The notes beneath the pieces are model-generated. The model was not told the origin of the DNA, searched no databases, and saw only the letters and a program-made list of their open reading frames with translations. 64,000 nucleotides of DNA from Cryptomeria japonica (Eukaryota > Streptophyta > Pinopsida > Cupressales > Cupressaceae), in contig NC_081406.1 of the NCBI RefSeq assembly GCF_030272615.1, positions 139,527,361-139,591,360 on the forward strand, read 5' to 3'. Positions 46,840 through 59,869 of this stretch are shown here, in pieces (position 1 is the first letter of the stretch; every line of letters begins with the position of its first letter). A program made the translations under genes and the position numbers.

Positions 46840-47876
46840 TGTAGAACAGAAGATGCCACTGAGAGGGGGGGTGAATCAGTGGTTTCCAAACTTAAGCCTT
46901 TTTTAATCTTAAATGTCATTACCGGTTAACACATCTAACAAAAATTGATTATATCAATGAGGTAGGGGAAGACATCAAGATGCAAGCACACACAAATACA
47001 CATCACATAATACTGGATGTACGAGGAAAACCCAACATGGGAGAAACCTCGGTGAGAAATGATGTTGGACTCTATTGCTCCAATCTAGCCTCACAATAAA
47101 CATTGATTACAAAGTTTAGGGCAGCAACCCAAGGAGCACCAACACCTGATTTTAGGGAGCTAGCCCCTAATTTAGGGCACCAACCCAAGAAATACCAACC
47201 CTAGATTTAGGGCTCCAACCCAAGGAGCACCAACCCCTACACTGAGCACCAACTCAATGATCACAATAACATATATCAAAACAATAGTAATAACCTTGTT
47301 ACAAAATAGCTTTGTAACTCTCACACATATCTCTTCACTAGTTCACATCTATTCAGTTCTCTTCTCACCTTCTTTGGCTCTTCCTCTACTCCATCTCTAT
47401 CGGTTCTCTTCTCTCTTCTCGCTCTCTCTCTCTGCTCTTCATTTCTTATTGCCTGCCTTACCGGTTCAGACTCCACCTCTTCTCTGCCAGTTTATTGTTC
47501 TCTCTGATCACTACCAATTCTCAGCTTACCAGTCAAGCCTTGCTCTGATATTGCCTTGTCGGACCTTCACCGACACACCCACTGCACTGCAACACCTTTT
47601 TTTGCCTTCTTGTAGGTTCTAGCGCCAATGTTTCACTTGACTGCAACACACTTTGTAGCTTATCAGTCACTCTAACCTTACTAGTTAAACTTCTGCTAAA
47701 CACTCTCTCCAGTTGTAACTCCAACACTCAGTCACTATGATATTCGATGAACTCTTTGACTAGTTCACTCTTTTCTCCACTTTCACTCTCTATTCTTCAA
47801 CATCTGACTTGCAACATCAATCAAATATGATCTCTAGTCTACATATTTATATGTGAATTTTCTTGTCATAACCGAC

Positions 47877-50042
47877 TGATAGGGAGCTTACTAGGAAAGT
47901 GCTCACAAGGCTAATTTTGCTTGATAAGGGTCAATTTATTACACCAAAGACTTGTAGAGTCTATTTTGTATGACTACTCAATTTTTCTTGTTGTTGTAAT
48001 GCCAAGTACTCCATGGTTTACCTACCTAACAAACTCCCTTTTTGGTGATGACTCTCGCCCATGCACAGATCTACTCAAAATGCTTATTCCTTCTAGCTAC
48101 ACTTTCTCATGATTGGCTCTTGGGGCCTTCAACCTTAGGTTTTAGAGTGTACTAGGGGTCTTCCACATGGAAATTTAGGGGTAGTAAGGTATTGTTCACC
48201 TTTGAATGCCCATAATCTTGTTTGAGGTCTATAGCCCTTAACTTGCTCAAATTCATTAACAAGGCTTAACTAACCCCAAATGAGGCTGCACATTGTCTAG
48301 GAGTCCCAAGTATACTTGTTGTATTTCTTTGATTTCTCTCAACATGTTTCATAAGTCTCCAAGTTTCATTTTTCCATTGGGTTCATGCATTTGACAAAAA
48401 CTAGTCATTTGTGTGTTATGCAGTCCTAGAGGGCTACTAGCCCGTGGAGGCCTAATTGGCCTTATTTTTCTCCTACCAGTTAATGATGGTCATTTTCTAC
48501 CTCAAGTTTGTTTTTAATGATGTATTAGGGGTGCAAGCTCAAATATTTTAAAGGTTTAGCCCATTGTTACTTCAAACTTAAGACTGTCCACCTTTTGTGG
48601 CATATTTGGAGGGTTTGGTAGGGTTTGGAGCAAGTAAATGTTAGAAAGTCTCTCTAACTCCACTCTTAAAGCCTCCACAATGGTTTAGGACATCTTCCAC
48701 ATCTTAAAGAACCTTCCCCTACTTTTTTCCTCCAAGTAAAATTTCAAACACTTGGCAAGCAAGTGGGAAAACAGTAAATTGCCCTGTCACTGTCATTTTT
48801 CTGCCTTTAACCAGTCAGCAACATTTGCACTTTGGGACCAGCAAGATTGAAGAGATTGGAAATGGGAAAGTACTTAAATGAGGTCTTAAAACATATAACA
48901 CTCCTCCTATTAAATTTCCTTCAAGATGCAAGGCTTGGATGATGCTTTTGGATGCATCCCAATGAGCAGTTTACAAGATACCAATCACAAAACAGTGAAC
49001 ACACTGTTTGTTTACAAAATAGGAATGTTTGATAACACAAGCTTAATCCAAAAATCCAAGGTGATGCTCAACACTCTGGACCATACTTCCATTTCACTGC
49101 CTCATTGATTTGTTCATTCCAAATTACTTTTGGATGACAATCTTGAGTTTTAACCATGAACCAACCTAGTTGCTCCAACTTGCCTAGTTCACACTCAAAT
49201 GCATCTTAAAACCATTTTTCTAGCACAAAAAGAAAGATATGTACATTATATACACATAAATCAGCTTGGAAGAATCCATTGGAGGGATCCTAGACCTGGA
49301 TCAACCAAGTTGATGCATTTTACAACTCCAAACCCCTAGCAGGGCAGCAAGTTCCCAGTTTACAAATATTTTTATACAAACACCTTGCAAATTAAAAACC
49401 AATGAAACAATTACATAGGAATATTTATTACGTCAACATTTCAACTTCCAAAAAGGTACAGTACAAATTTGCACAACTACAGTACGGACTACTCTTGAAA
49501 GGAAGGAAAAACAGTCATAAAAGCCAAAAAAGCATGATTTTTATTAAGTCTCACTTGTAAATACAATCACCAACCCTTTCCAAGGAAAATGGAGGCCTTA
49601 TATAGTTTCTCCAATTGTTTTTCAAGCCCTAGTATGGACATGAGGCTTCCATAACTTCATTTTCCAAGAAAATGACAATTTTGACAACTTTTCAAGCCAA
49701 ATGACAACTTTTCTTGCTCACAAAGGCATTTTTGACAACCTCGCCTTATCAACTTGCCTAAACAACTTATACATGCTTAAAAACACTAAAAAAACATGTT
49801 TCAATGCTCTTGAAGACATTAGGAGACCTTTTTTGTAATTTTTCACATTTTTGCCAAAAATTGTCAACTCAAGGCCTAAAAGGCAAAACTTGATCTGTAG
49901 AGCATAGAATGAGAACAAAACCACTAAATATGACCAAAAACAACCTAAAAAAACATAAAAAATATAAAAAAAGACTTTACAAACATAAAAGCATTAAATA
50001 CTCAAAAATGGGAGTTTTACTCAACTAGGTGCTCCTGCACCA
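47877..50042 (-). repeat. 3' LTR of chromovirus
   Basis: 2166 bp, aligned end to end with 54676-56838. No gene. Its element-side edge is the polypurine tract. Confidence 0.95.
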
Positions 50043-50059
50043 TACTCCCCGAAAAACAA

Positions 50060-50640
50060 AGAAGTCATGTGACTCCTTGAGGAAGAAAAGAAGAAGAAAT
50101 GCCAACTTTCTGAAAGTCAGATTTAGGTATCCAAGTGGCCTCTGAGGTAGGCTGATCCTTCCATTTGATGAGATGCTCCATGTAGGTGTGATTCCTTGTC
50201 TTTTTAAGAATTTTGGAGTCTAGAACCTATTTAGCTTGGGGAAAAGAAAGAGAAGGGAGAGATAGATCAGAAAGGGATTTGGAAACATGTGACACTCTTT
50301 GAACCTCCTTAGGTGGCTTCCCTTTGAAAGCAATTAGATCTGTAACATTAAAAATAGGGAACAAAGAAACATTAGTAGGCAAATCAACTTTATAAGCATT
50401 AGACCCACACTTAGCCAAGATCTTGCGAGGGCCTATCATCCTCATCTGAAGCTTGATTGGAAATCCCTTTTGTAGCCTTTCCTTATTCAAATGAGCCATC
50501 ACATACTCACCTATGGAAAACTAAACATCTCTCTTTGTAGCATCCACTCTTGCCTTGACTTTTTGAGAGGTGTCTTGGAGAGCTTGTCTCACTTGCTCAT
50601 GAACCTCCTTCATGGAGTGAGCCATGCCATCTATTGTCCC
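50060..50640 (-). pseudogene. pol: Chromovirus integrase C-terminus and chromodomain
   Basis: Minus strand. Integrase tail RMIGPRKILAKCGSNAYKVD then LPIFNVTDL-like sequence (50502-50300). After a TAG near 50229 comes a chromodomain-like segment LDSKILKKTRNHTYMEHLIK followed by WKDQPTSEATW (50228-50100). Chromodomains at the integrase C-terminus define chromoviruses and are thought to steer insertion to particular histone marks. A few residues of the aromatic cage cannot be assigned with confidence. Confidence 0.8.
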
Positions 50641-51620
50641 ACTCTTATGCTACAAGTTAGTGATATCCCTCAACTCCATTATACCCCTTGGATGCATACC
50701 ATAAACATCTTCAAATGGACTTTTACCTATATACTGGTTAACACTATCTTTATAGGCATATTCTTCTTGATGATTGAGCTGATCCCAACTCTGCCCATAG
50801 TCCTTTGTCAAGCACCTAAGCATGTTTCCAAGAGACCTATTCACAACTTTGGTTTGGCCATCAGTTTGTGGATGATAAGCTGAACCAAAAGAGAGATTAG
50901 TACCCAATCTCTTCCACAATGTTTTCCAGAAATGACCAAGAAACTTAACATCCCTATCTGAAACAATGCTAGTAGGAAAACCATGAATTCTAACAACTTC
51001 TTTGAAAAACAAATAGGCAATATGACTTCCATCATGTGTTGTTTTGCAAGGAATGAAGTGATCTATCTTGCTGAATTATCAACTACTACAAAGATGCTAT
51101 CAAATCTTGCTTGAGTTCTAGGTAACCCTACTACAAATTCCATGCTAATGCAATCCCAAGGCCTATGTGGAATGGGAAGAGGCTGATATAAACCAGCATT
51201 AGAGGAGTTACCTTTTGCTTTCTGGCATACCAAACATTTCTCAACATACCTCCTAATGTCTTGCTGCATTTTAGGTCAATAATAGAACCTTTGAACCAGC
51301 TATAAGGTCTTATTGAGACCCAAATGTCCACTTAAGCACCCATTGTGCTTCTCTTGAATGAGGTTCTCTCTCATAGAACCCTTTGGAACACACAACTGTC
51401 CACCCCTGAATAACAAACCATCTTGCAAAGTGAAATTAGCATATGCACCATGGAAGTTATTCTCAAAATCTTTACAAACTTTATAAGCTTCAGCAAAATC
51501 ATTATGAGTAGGATACATGTCTTTGAAACTATCGATACCAATGCTCTGAACTTGAATCTAATAGTTAACAACCTTCTACTCAAAGCATTTTCTACTTTAT
51601 TCAATTGACCCTTCTTATGC
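50641..51620 (-). pseudogene. pol: Chromovirus integrase, catalytic residues substituted
   Basis: Minus strand. The zinc finger is HNGCLSGHLGLNKTL and KCLVCQKAKG (intact HHCC). In the core the first Asp position in SMEFVVGLP is Glu (51138-51140), SDRDVKFLG keeps the second D, and GQTKVVNRSL has Lys where Glu is needed (50848-50850). Open pieces are separated by frameshifts near 51290 and 51040 and a TAA near 50653. With the E lost, strand transfer should not work. Confidence 0.93.
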
Positions 51621-51685
51621 TTAAGAGTAAAAGTGTAAGCTTGTAAGTATTCTACCCATTTAACATGCCTGTGATTTAGTTTATC

Positions 51686-52270
51686 CTATGAGTTCAAGAA
51701 ACTGAGTGCCTGATTATCTGTGTATACAACAAACTCTTTAGGAAGAAGATAGTGTCTCCATTTCCTAAGTGCTTGTACTAATGCATAAAGTTCAAAATCA
51801 TAGGATGAGTACTTTTTCTTTGCATCATTCAATTTCTCACTAAAGAATGCAACTGATTTATTTTCTTGACTTAAAATAGCTCCTACTACAATATTACTAG
51901 CATCACATTCAATAGTAAAAAGCTTATCAAAACTAGGTAAAATGAGCACAGGTTGAGTAGCTACTTTGGTTTTCAATAAATCAAACCCCTTATTGGCTGC
52001 ACTTGTCCATTTAAACTTTACCTTTACACCCCCTTTGATGGTGTCCAACATTGGAGAACAAATCTCACTGAATCCCCTAATGAACTTTCTGTAAAACTGT
52101 GCCAAACCATGGAAGATTTTGACATCACTAGTTGTCTTAGGAGCTGGCCAACTGGTTATTGCTGCCACTTTTGAGTGATCCATTTTCAGATTGCCTCCTG
52201 ATACAAAAAAACTAAGATAGACCAATTCTTGCTTCATAAAATCACATTTTTCAAGATTAATGGTTAGCTG
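51686..52270 (-). pseudogene. pol: Chromovirus RNase H
   Basis: Open over 183 codons on the minus strand. It includes the RT thumb (KVAAITSWPAPKTTSDVKIF and GLAQFYRKFIRGFSEI), then FTIECDASNIVVGAILSQE with the first D, YSSYDFELYALVQALRKWRH with the E and FVVYTDNQALSFLNS with the next D. Catalytic residues look intact. A stop near 52280 separates it from RT. Confidence 0.93.
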
Positions 52271-52834
52271 TTCATCAAATAACTATTTCAAAACATTCGC
52301 TAAATGTTGTAAGTGCTCTTCCTTAGTCTTGCTGAAAATAAGAATATCATCTAAATACACTACAACAAATTTGCCAATGAAATCATGTAAAACTTCATTC
52401 ATGAGCCTCATGAATGTGCTAGGAGCATTAAAGAGTCCAAAAGGCATGACTAACCACTCATAGAGTCCCTCATTTGTTTTGAAAGTTGTCTTCCACTCAT
52501 CCCCCTCTTTGATTCTTATCTGATGGTAGCCATTCAAATCAATCTTACTGAAATATTGTGCACCCCCCAAACAATCCATCAAATCCTCTATCCTGGGTAT
52601 GGGAAATCTGTATCTGATGGTGATTTTGTTTATGGCTTTGGAATCTATACAAAGCCTCCATGTTCCACCCTTCTTAGGTGCCAACACTGTAGGTACTACA
52701 CAAGGACTAATGCTTTTCCTAATCAGCCCTTGGTCTAAGAGTTCTTGTATTTTTCTTGCTACCTCTTTGTTTTGTTTAGGGGTCATCTTGTAGGCTGCCT
52801 TATTGGGCAAAGAAGCTCCAGGAATGAAGTCAAT
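52271..52834 (-). pseudogene. pol: Chromovirus reverse transcriptase, motifs intact
   Basis: Open over 175 codons. Conserved blocks are [80 protein letters not shown] and [12 protein letters not shown]. The YLDD active site is intact. It belongs to the Ty3/gypsy chromovirus RT group. It is cut from protease upstream and RNase H downstream by stops. Confidence 0.94.
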
Positions 52835-53428
52835 CTAATGGCTAATGGCTCTAGGAGGTGGTAAGGCTGCAAGTGTACCATCACTGATTATTTGTTTGAA
52901 GTTATCAAGGATTTTTTGCACCTCATATGGTATCTCAACTTTCTTGTCTACCTTGTCTTCCTTGGTTTTCACTATGAGTGCAAATCCTACTCCTTCACCT
53001 TCTTCTAGTGTTTTTATGAACTCTTTCTCATTCACTAACAAGATGTTAGGTACTTTGTTTCTGCTCTCCTCTTCTTCAATGAGGGATTGAATCTGATAGC
53101 TTACTCCATCTTTCTGAAAATAATAGGAGTTTCTTTCCCCATCATGTTGTGCTTTTTGGTCAAACTGCCATGGTCTACCTAGCAATAGGTGGAAAGCATC
53201 CATAGGAAGGATGTCACATAGGATCCTATCTACATATCCCCCAATGTGGAAATCTACCCAGGCTTTCTCATTTACCAACACATGTTGTCCCTTATTCAAC
53301 TAAGTGACTTTATATGGCTCCTTGTGTTGTATCCTAGGTAGTTTCAATTTGCTTACTGCTTCTTCTGATATGATGTTATCTATGGACCCTAAATCTATGA
53401 TCACCTTACACACCTTTCCCATGATTTT
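52835..53428 (-). pseudogene. pol: Chromovirus protease region
   Basis: Minus strand: VIIDLGSIDNIIS, where the active-site D-S/T-G has become D-L-G, then WVDFHIGGYVDRILCDILPM and HLLLGRPWQFDQKAQHDGE. A TAG near 53300 interrupts it. The D-L-G change should abolish aspartic protease activity. Downstream is the usual acidic linker to RT. Confidence 0.88.
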
Positions 53429-54623
53429 TCACTTAATCTTGAACAATGATCTTCTCTGTGAGGCCAATGTATTATGTGGCTTCTTCATTAGCACTCTCTT
53501 GATCATCAAACTCTCATCATCTTCTGAAGCTAGGTGGTTCAATGCTGAAGTACTGGTACTACATCCATCTTCCTGAACATAATTTACCCTCTTTTCACCT
53601 CCATAGGATGAACTAGGCTTCTCTAGGCATCTATAGGCAGGGTGGGTCAACTTTTGGCAGTTATAGCATTTCATGGTTGAGAAGTAGGACCCTCTCCCTG
53701 GTCCATTAGATCTACCTCTGCTCGGGTTGCTTGATCCCCTACCCCTATAGTTGGGTTTTCTCTGAGAATCCCCACTTTGCTCAATAAGCTTAGACTCTCT
53801 CTGGGACCGTTGATCTATGTTTCTTCCCCCAAAACTGCCTCTATGGCCTCTACCATCTCTTCCCCTACCTCTTCCTCTATTTTTGTGTTTTTTCTTTCTC
53901 CTACCTTTCTCTTCCACCTTAAGTGCCAATTGATAGCACTTGTGCATGGTTTGTGGGCACAACAAGCTCATCTCTTCCTGGATGTTCCATCTTAACCCAT
54001 TCAAATACCTTGCCACTTTTCTACTCTCATCCTCTACTACTCTGGATCTCAGGCACAATTTCTGAAACTCTTCAGTGTAGCTACTGACATCTAGATCTTT
54101 TTGCCTCAAGTTTTGTCTTTTCTTGTGAAGTTGTATCTCATAGTCTTCAGAAAGGTAGGTCTCTTTGATTTTGGCTACCATTTTTTCCAGGTGGCTAGTG
54201 GTTGCTTACCTACTTTCACCCTTTCTTCTTGGACGAATTTCCACCATGTTAAGGCTGCCCCTCTCAGCCTTGATTTTGCCACCTTGACCTTTTGTGCTTC
54301 AGTCACTCCATCACACTCAAAATGGTTTTCTAACCCTTCAATCCACTCTATTAGAGTATCTGGATCCATCTTCCCATTGAAAAGAGCCACTCCTTCTAAG
54401 GTCTTACGACTCATAGCTCTCAAGGCTTTCAAGAATGGTTCTTGCTCAATGACAGGGTCAGGCATGGGGACTTCATCCTCTATTTCCATCATTTTACACT
54501 GATCTCCAACCTTATCATGGACTTCTTCAGTTTTGACTTCTACTTCAGCTAGTTTCATTGCTAGTTGGTCTAACCTCTCTCTGAGTCCTCAACCTTCTTA
54601 GCCAATTCTACATTGGTCACCAT
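53429..54623 (-). pseudogene. gag: Chromovirus gag with zinc knuckle, frameshifted
   Basis: Starts at the minus-strand ATG at 54623. After an early frameshift near 54575 the gag domain runs DPDTLIEWIEGLENHFECDG and RLRGAALTWWKFVQEER. A second frameshift at the A6 run at about 54181 changes frame within ATWKK. Then come LDVSSYTEEFQKLCLRS, a G/R-rich RGRGRGRDGRGHRG stretch and the zinc knuckle CYNCQKLTHPAYRC (C-x2-C-x4-H-x4-C). It would package genomic RNA. Confidence 0.93.
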
Positions 54624-54660
54624 GTTTGCCTAATGTGTCTTTCTCCTCAATCTTTTGTTG

Positions 54661-54672
54661 GCTCTGATACCA
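54661..54672 (-). other. Primer binding site of chromovirus
   Basis: On the minus strand TGGTATCAGAGC, 3 bp after the 5' LTR end CTATCA; complement of initiator tRNA-Met. Confidence 0.93.
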
Positions 54673-54675
54673 CTA

Positions 54676-56838
54676 TGATAGGGAGCTTACTAGGAAAGTG
54701 CTCACAAGGCTAATTTTGCTCGATAAGGGTCAATTTATTACCCCAAAGACTTCTACAGTCTCTTGTGTATGACTACTCAATCTATCTTGTTGTTGTAATG
54801 CTAAGTACTCCATGGTTTACTTGCCTAACAAACTCCCTTTTTGGTGATGACTCTCGCCCATGCACAGATCTACTCAAAATGCTTATTCCTTCCAACTACA
54901 CTTTCTCATGCTTGGCTCTTGGGGCCTTCAACCTTAGGTTTCAAAGTGTACTAGGGGTCTTCCACATGGAAATGCAGGGGCATTAAGGTATTGTTCACCT
55001 TTGAATGCCCATAATCTTGTTTGAGGTCTATAGCCCTTAACTTTCACAAGTTCATTAACAAGGCTCACCTACCCCCAAATGAGGCTGCACACTATCTAGG
55101 ATTCCCAAGTACACTTGTCGGATTGCTTGGATTTCTCTCAATATTGTTCATAAGTCTCCAAGTTTTATTTTTCCACCGGGTTCATGCATTTGACAAAAAC
55201 CAATCATTTGTCTGTTATGCAGTCCTAGAGGGCTACTAGCCCATGGAGGCCTAATTGGCCTTATTTTGCTCCTACCGGTCAACGATGGTCATTTTCTCCC
55301 TCAAGCTTGTTTTTAATGATGTATTAGGGGTGTATGCTCAAAGATTTTCAAGGTTTAGCCCACTGTTAGTGCAGACTTAAGACTGTCCACCTTTTGTGGC
55401 ATATTTGGAGGGTTTGGTAGGGTTTGGAGCAAGTAGTGTTAAAAATTCTCTCTAACTCCACTCTTCAAGCCTCCACAATGGTTTAGGACCTCTGCCACAT
55501 CTTAAAGAACCTTCCCCTACTTTTTTCCTCCAAGTAAAATGTCAAACACTTGGCAAGCAAGTGGGAAAATAGTAAACTACCCTGTCACTGTCATTTTTCT
55601 GCCTTTTACCAATCAACAACATTTGCAATTTAAGACCTGCAAGAATGAAGAGTTTGGAAATAGGCACGTACCTCAATGAGGTCTTAAAACATATAACACT
55701 CCTATTACATTTCCTTCAAGATGCAAGGCTTGGATGATGCTTTTGGACGCATCCCAATGAGCATTTTACAAGATACCAATCACAAAATAGTGAACACACT
55801 GTTTGTTTACAAAGATAGGAATGTTTGATAACACAAGCTTAATCCAACAAGCCAATGTGATGCTCAATTCTCTAGACCATACTTCCATTTCACTACCTCA
55901 TTGATTTGTTCATTCCAAATTACTTTTGGATGACAATCTTGAGTTTTAACCATGAACTAGCCTAGTTGCTCCAACTTGCCTAGTTCACACTCAAATGCAT
56001 CTTCAAACCACTTTTCTGGCACAAAAAGAAAGATATGTACATTATATACACATAGATCAACTTGGAAGAATCCATTAGAGGGATCCCAGACCTGGATCAA
56101 CCAAGTTGATGCATTTTACAACTCTAAACCCCTGGCAGGGCAACAGGTTCCCAGTTTACAAATATTTCTATACAAACACCTTGCAAATGAAAAACCAATG
56201 AAAAAATTACATAGGAAGCTTTATTACATCAACATTTCAACTTCCAAAAAGGTACAGTACAAATTTGCACAGCTACAGTATGGACTGCTCTTCAAAGGAA
56301 GGAAAAACAGTCATAAAAGCCAAAAAAGCATGATTTTTATTAAGTCTCACTTGTAGATACAATCACCAACCATTTCCAAGGAAAAGGGAGGCCTTATATA
56401 GTTTCTCCAATTGGTTTTCAATCCCTATTATGGACATGAGGCTTCCATAACTTCATTTTGCAAGAAAATGACAATTTTGACAACTTTTCAAGCCAAATGA
56501 CAACTTTTCTTGCTCACAAAGGCATTTTTGACAACCTAGCCTTATCAACTTGCCTAAACAACTTAGACATTCTTAAAAACACTTAAAAAACATGTTTCAA
56601 TTCTCTTGAAGACATTAGGAGACCTTTTTGGCAATTTTTCACATTTTTGCCAAAAATTGTCAACTCAAGGCCTAAAAGGCAAAAATTGATCTCTAGAGCC
56701 CAAAATGAGAACAAAACCACTAAACATGACCCAAAACAACCTAAAACAACATAAACAACCTAACACAAGACTTTACAAACATAAAAGTGTTAAATATTCA
56801 AAAATGGGAGTTTTACTCAACTAGGTGCTCCTGCACCA
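54676..56838 (-). repeat. 5' LTR of chromovirus
   Basis: 2163 bp, with the same ends as the 47877-50042 copy. It lies next to the primer binding site, so it is the 5' LTR in minus orientation. Confidence 0.95.
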
Positions 56839-58374
56839 CCGACATTCAAACTTCACATGTCTAGGGTTTCTTCATCAACCATGAGGCATACTAGATCCAA
56901 TCAGATCTTGTCCTAGAGATTGACCACCTGTAACAGATCACTCAACTCTGCCAATCCTGTTGCATCCATAACACATTTTCTATATTTAGCAAACACAACA
57001 TGTTTGTCGGTCTACACTTGCCACCCACAAAGAAGCGATCATGTAGTTAGCTTCACTTACCCTGATCAGGACCCAGACACACGGTATTGATCATGATGGC
57101 AATGAATCAAATCTTTGGCCTCTGATCTATCTCAAGCCCCATCTTTCTACTCTTGTTCCTTAATTTACGCCATCGATACTAATGTCAACCAATTGCCAAC
57201 TACCTCACAAGATAATGCATGATCCATTTTTATGACACCAAGAATCCATGTGGCATCTCTATTGGCATGCACCTTAGCTCAGTCACTATGTCAGTTTAGA
57301 CTCTGTCACCAACCACAACACACAACTAGTGTTCATATATCGGTTCACTAACCCTATTGGTTATACCCTAACCGGTGAACCTTCAATCGTGCACTTTGCT
57401 CGCTTAATGGTTGACATACTTACCTATAACCACCTTGATGACACCATGTCATCAATCTTCAATAGTCTCCATCTATCTGCATCTGCATTCTGGTTGCACT
57501 CTCTGTCTATAGCTGCTCAACCTTGCCTTCTTCTTCATCAGCCTAGACATCATCTCAACCGGTTTGTCTAAGTGACAAACCCATCACTTTTTTACTCTTC
57601 CTTCTCTGTCCCGGTAGCTCAACTTGCCAACTCAAGATGATAAGATGCACATCTTTGGTTTCACACATCTGAGGCATCCTTGTGTTTCACCGGTTCATCA
57701 GGTGAGAGCCTTCAATCACCTACCTTCTACTTTTATATCTTATCTCAGAGTGTTATGATGTATTCCATGCATATTGTGAGATAATCTTAGAATTACCACT
57801 TACCAGTGGAAGTGGATCCTTGTCACCTACTAACCAATGACTAGTGGGAACCAATTGTCATTACATTGTGCTCAGTCTGCTTCCAGTGTTACACCAATAT
57901 GACTTCCCTATTTGAGAAGACATAACTTCAACTAGGCACATATGATCTGGTTGAGCACACTCCCTATCAGTCTTCTCTTCATCCGATGACATCATCTGAA
58001 TCTAGTGGGAGTCCTATTGATTAACAACCAACTACTTACCAGTTTTGCACTTCTTCATTATCTCACCCTGCTTGCTCACTGGTCATATGATTGCTGGTTG
58101 ACAATAACGCACTGCCAACATATCACGTACTGATTGTCGGTTGACAACAACGCACTGCCAACATATCACATACTGATTGTCATACCATATCAGTCTCCAA
58201 TACTTATGTCTTCAACACAAGCCAACACTAACTTGTGTACTGGTGACTCCAATGACCGCAATGTTGGTTGACATCCTCTTCTTACTAGTGACAAGCTATA
58301 CTAGTAACCTGCAATACTAGTTGACATCAATGACACTATTACTGGTTGACATCAATGACAAAATAATGCCAACA

Positions 58375-59869
58375 ATCTCCCCCTTTGGCATTGATGTCAA
58401 CAAATGTAGTATCCGACATACTACAAATTCTCTCTCCCCCTTTGACAACAATGGCTAAGGGTACCGATGGAAATTTCTACCGATTGCTTCTCCTCCTTTG
58501 ACCATTTCACTCTACATCCTCTCAACCAATAATATTAGAGATAGAGGGCTTTGACACCAACTAATACCAATTTCTCTACTACCAAATGTATAACCAATCT
58601 AATATCAATTGTAGAGAAGTGTGTCAGTGAATTCTACTTACCTGTCGATCAAACTACATCATCTCCCCTTTGATATGCAGAAATTTATTCAAAATTTTGC
58701 TGATACAAAGTGTTGAAGCTGATATTGATACCAATTTGATATCACATGTATATTCTTTGATACCAAATGTATGTTCTCCCCTTGTGTAGGTAACTCTCCC
58801 TCTTTGCAGGTATCTCTCTTGGTTGTCCATTTGTGATTTCTATTAAGTACAAATTGAGTCAAGATTGAAAGACCTTGCAAACACGGACCGATGAGCACAT
58901 CCCAAAGTATCAATCATGCTGGTACAACCATAGATACTTTCTCTCCCCCTATGTCCAACATGTCTGATACCAATCAAATAAGTATGGATGTGAACTCCCT
59001 CTAAGCCATAGATCTTAGGTTTTCATTGTCTTGCAGGTTCTAAATCGGAGCTCCAATTTGCACCTTAAACCAGTTGAGCTAAGTGAATAAGTGATTAACC
59101 AATGATCTTCCAGATCTATGACATCCATCACAACTTATGACATGATCTTATATTAACACAATGCCATACCACATCACTATCATGCCAAATATCATACCGA
59201 TTAGATCAAAAAGATGCATGCATATATGATCTACTACCAGGCCAGCACATGTCATTCAGTTCTTTTCCAATATCACTTGAGATATAATCACCTCAATCCA
59301 CACTACCAGAGTTACTACAATGATCCCGGAATACATTGACTTACATAACCCGCAATACCGGTACATATGCATACTGGTCAATATACATACCCGTTTACTA
59401 TGATATATTGAATCAACATCTCCACTAGATAACCTTCCTCTATTCTCATTCCTCTTGTGTCAAGTGCCTCTGAATCCAATTACAATTTGAACCATCCATA
59501 GACACATGTGGCAGTAATCCATAGATTTCTTATGTTGGTGTTTAGCAAAGGTACTAACTACACATACTGCCATCTCATCTTCTTCCTTATACCAGTAGCA
59601 ACTTGTACTTTCATTTTTCCTTTTCACTAAGGGGGTGAATGGTATGATTGATAAGTAACTCCCCCTAAGGTCCTGCATCTCTTTTAATCCTTAGGATATA
59701 TCACCTGTGCATTGGATGCATAGTGTCGGTCCATGGTTCTACTCTCTTTCTTCTTCCTCCATACCTGCTTGATCTCCCTTTTCTCATTTTTTGTCTTTGG
59801 AGTAGGTCTTACCTTCTTCTTCTGATGGATCCTTTCTCTACCAGATTCTACAACATGATTAGAAGCATT
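58375..59869 (-). other. 3' noncoding region of minus-strand copia; pol missing
   Basis: Several CTCCCCCTTTG-type pyrimidine runs (58377, 58434, 58489, 58667) are polypurine-tract-like on the minus strand. No RT, RNase H, integrase or protease motif is found, although these should lie here. An internal deletion is inferred. Confidence 0.6.

Larger units (their letters stand above)
47877..56838 (-). mobile_element. Minus-strand Ty3/gypsy chromovirus (9.0 kb)
   Basis: LTRs 47877-50042 and 54676-56838 begin TGATAGGGAGC and end CTCCTGCACCA on the plus strand. The target duplication CCGAC is exact at 47872-47876 and 56839-56843. On the minus strand: primer binding site TGGTATCAGAGC (54672-54661), gag, protease, RT, RNase H, integrase, chromodomain, polypurine tract GGGGAGTA (50050-50043). 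The LTRs are very similar by eye, so the insertion is relatively recent. Stops and changed catalytic residues in protease and integrase make it non-autonomous, although RT and RNase H look intact. Confidence 0.97.
46840..58374 (-). repeat. 3' LTR of minus-strand copia, split by chromovirus
   Basis: The two pieces together are about 2.57 kb. The minus-strand start is TGTTGGCATTA (ending at 58374); its end TGTTCTACA is at 46840. The CTGAGAGGGGGGGTGAATCA stretch (46858) and GGAAAACCCAACATGGG (47025) are the same landmarks, inverted, as in the plus-strand copia LTR. Irregular AGGGC-CCAACCCAAGGAGCACC repeats lie at 47118-47240, and a 43-bp tandem duplication at 58096-58181. Confidence 0.75.

Noticed and set aside
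47257-47622. 121-codon plus-strand frame rich in L and S
   Set aside because: It lies in a pyrimidine-rich part of a copia LTR; no domain or splice context.
48926-49108. Short frame repeated at both ends of the chromovirus
   Set aside because: It is part of the LTR and is broken in the other copy.
23227-54672. Repeated TGGTATCAGAGC as tRNA-Met gene fragments
   Set aside because: Each copy sits directly inside an LTR edge, which identifies primer binding sites.
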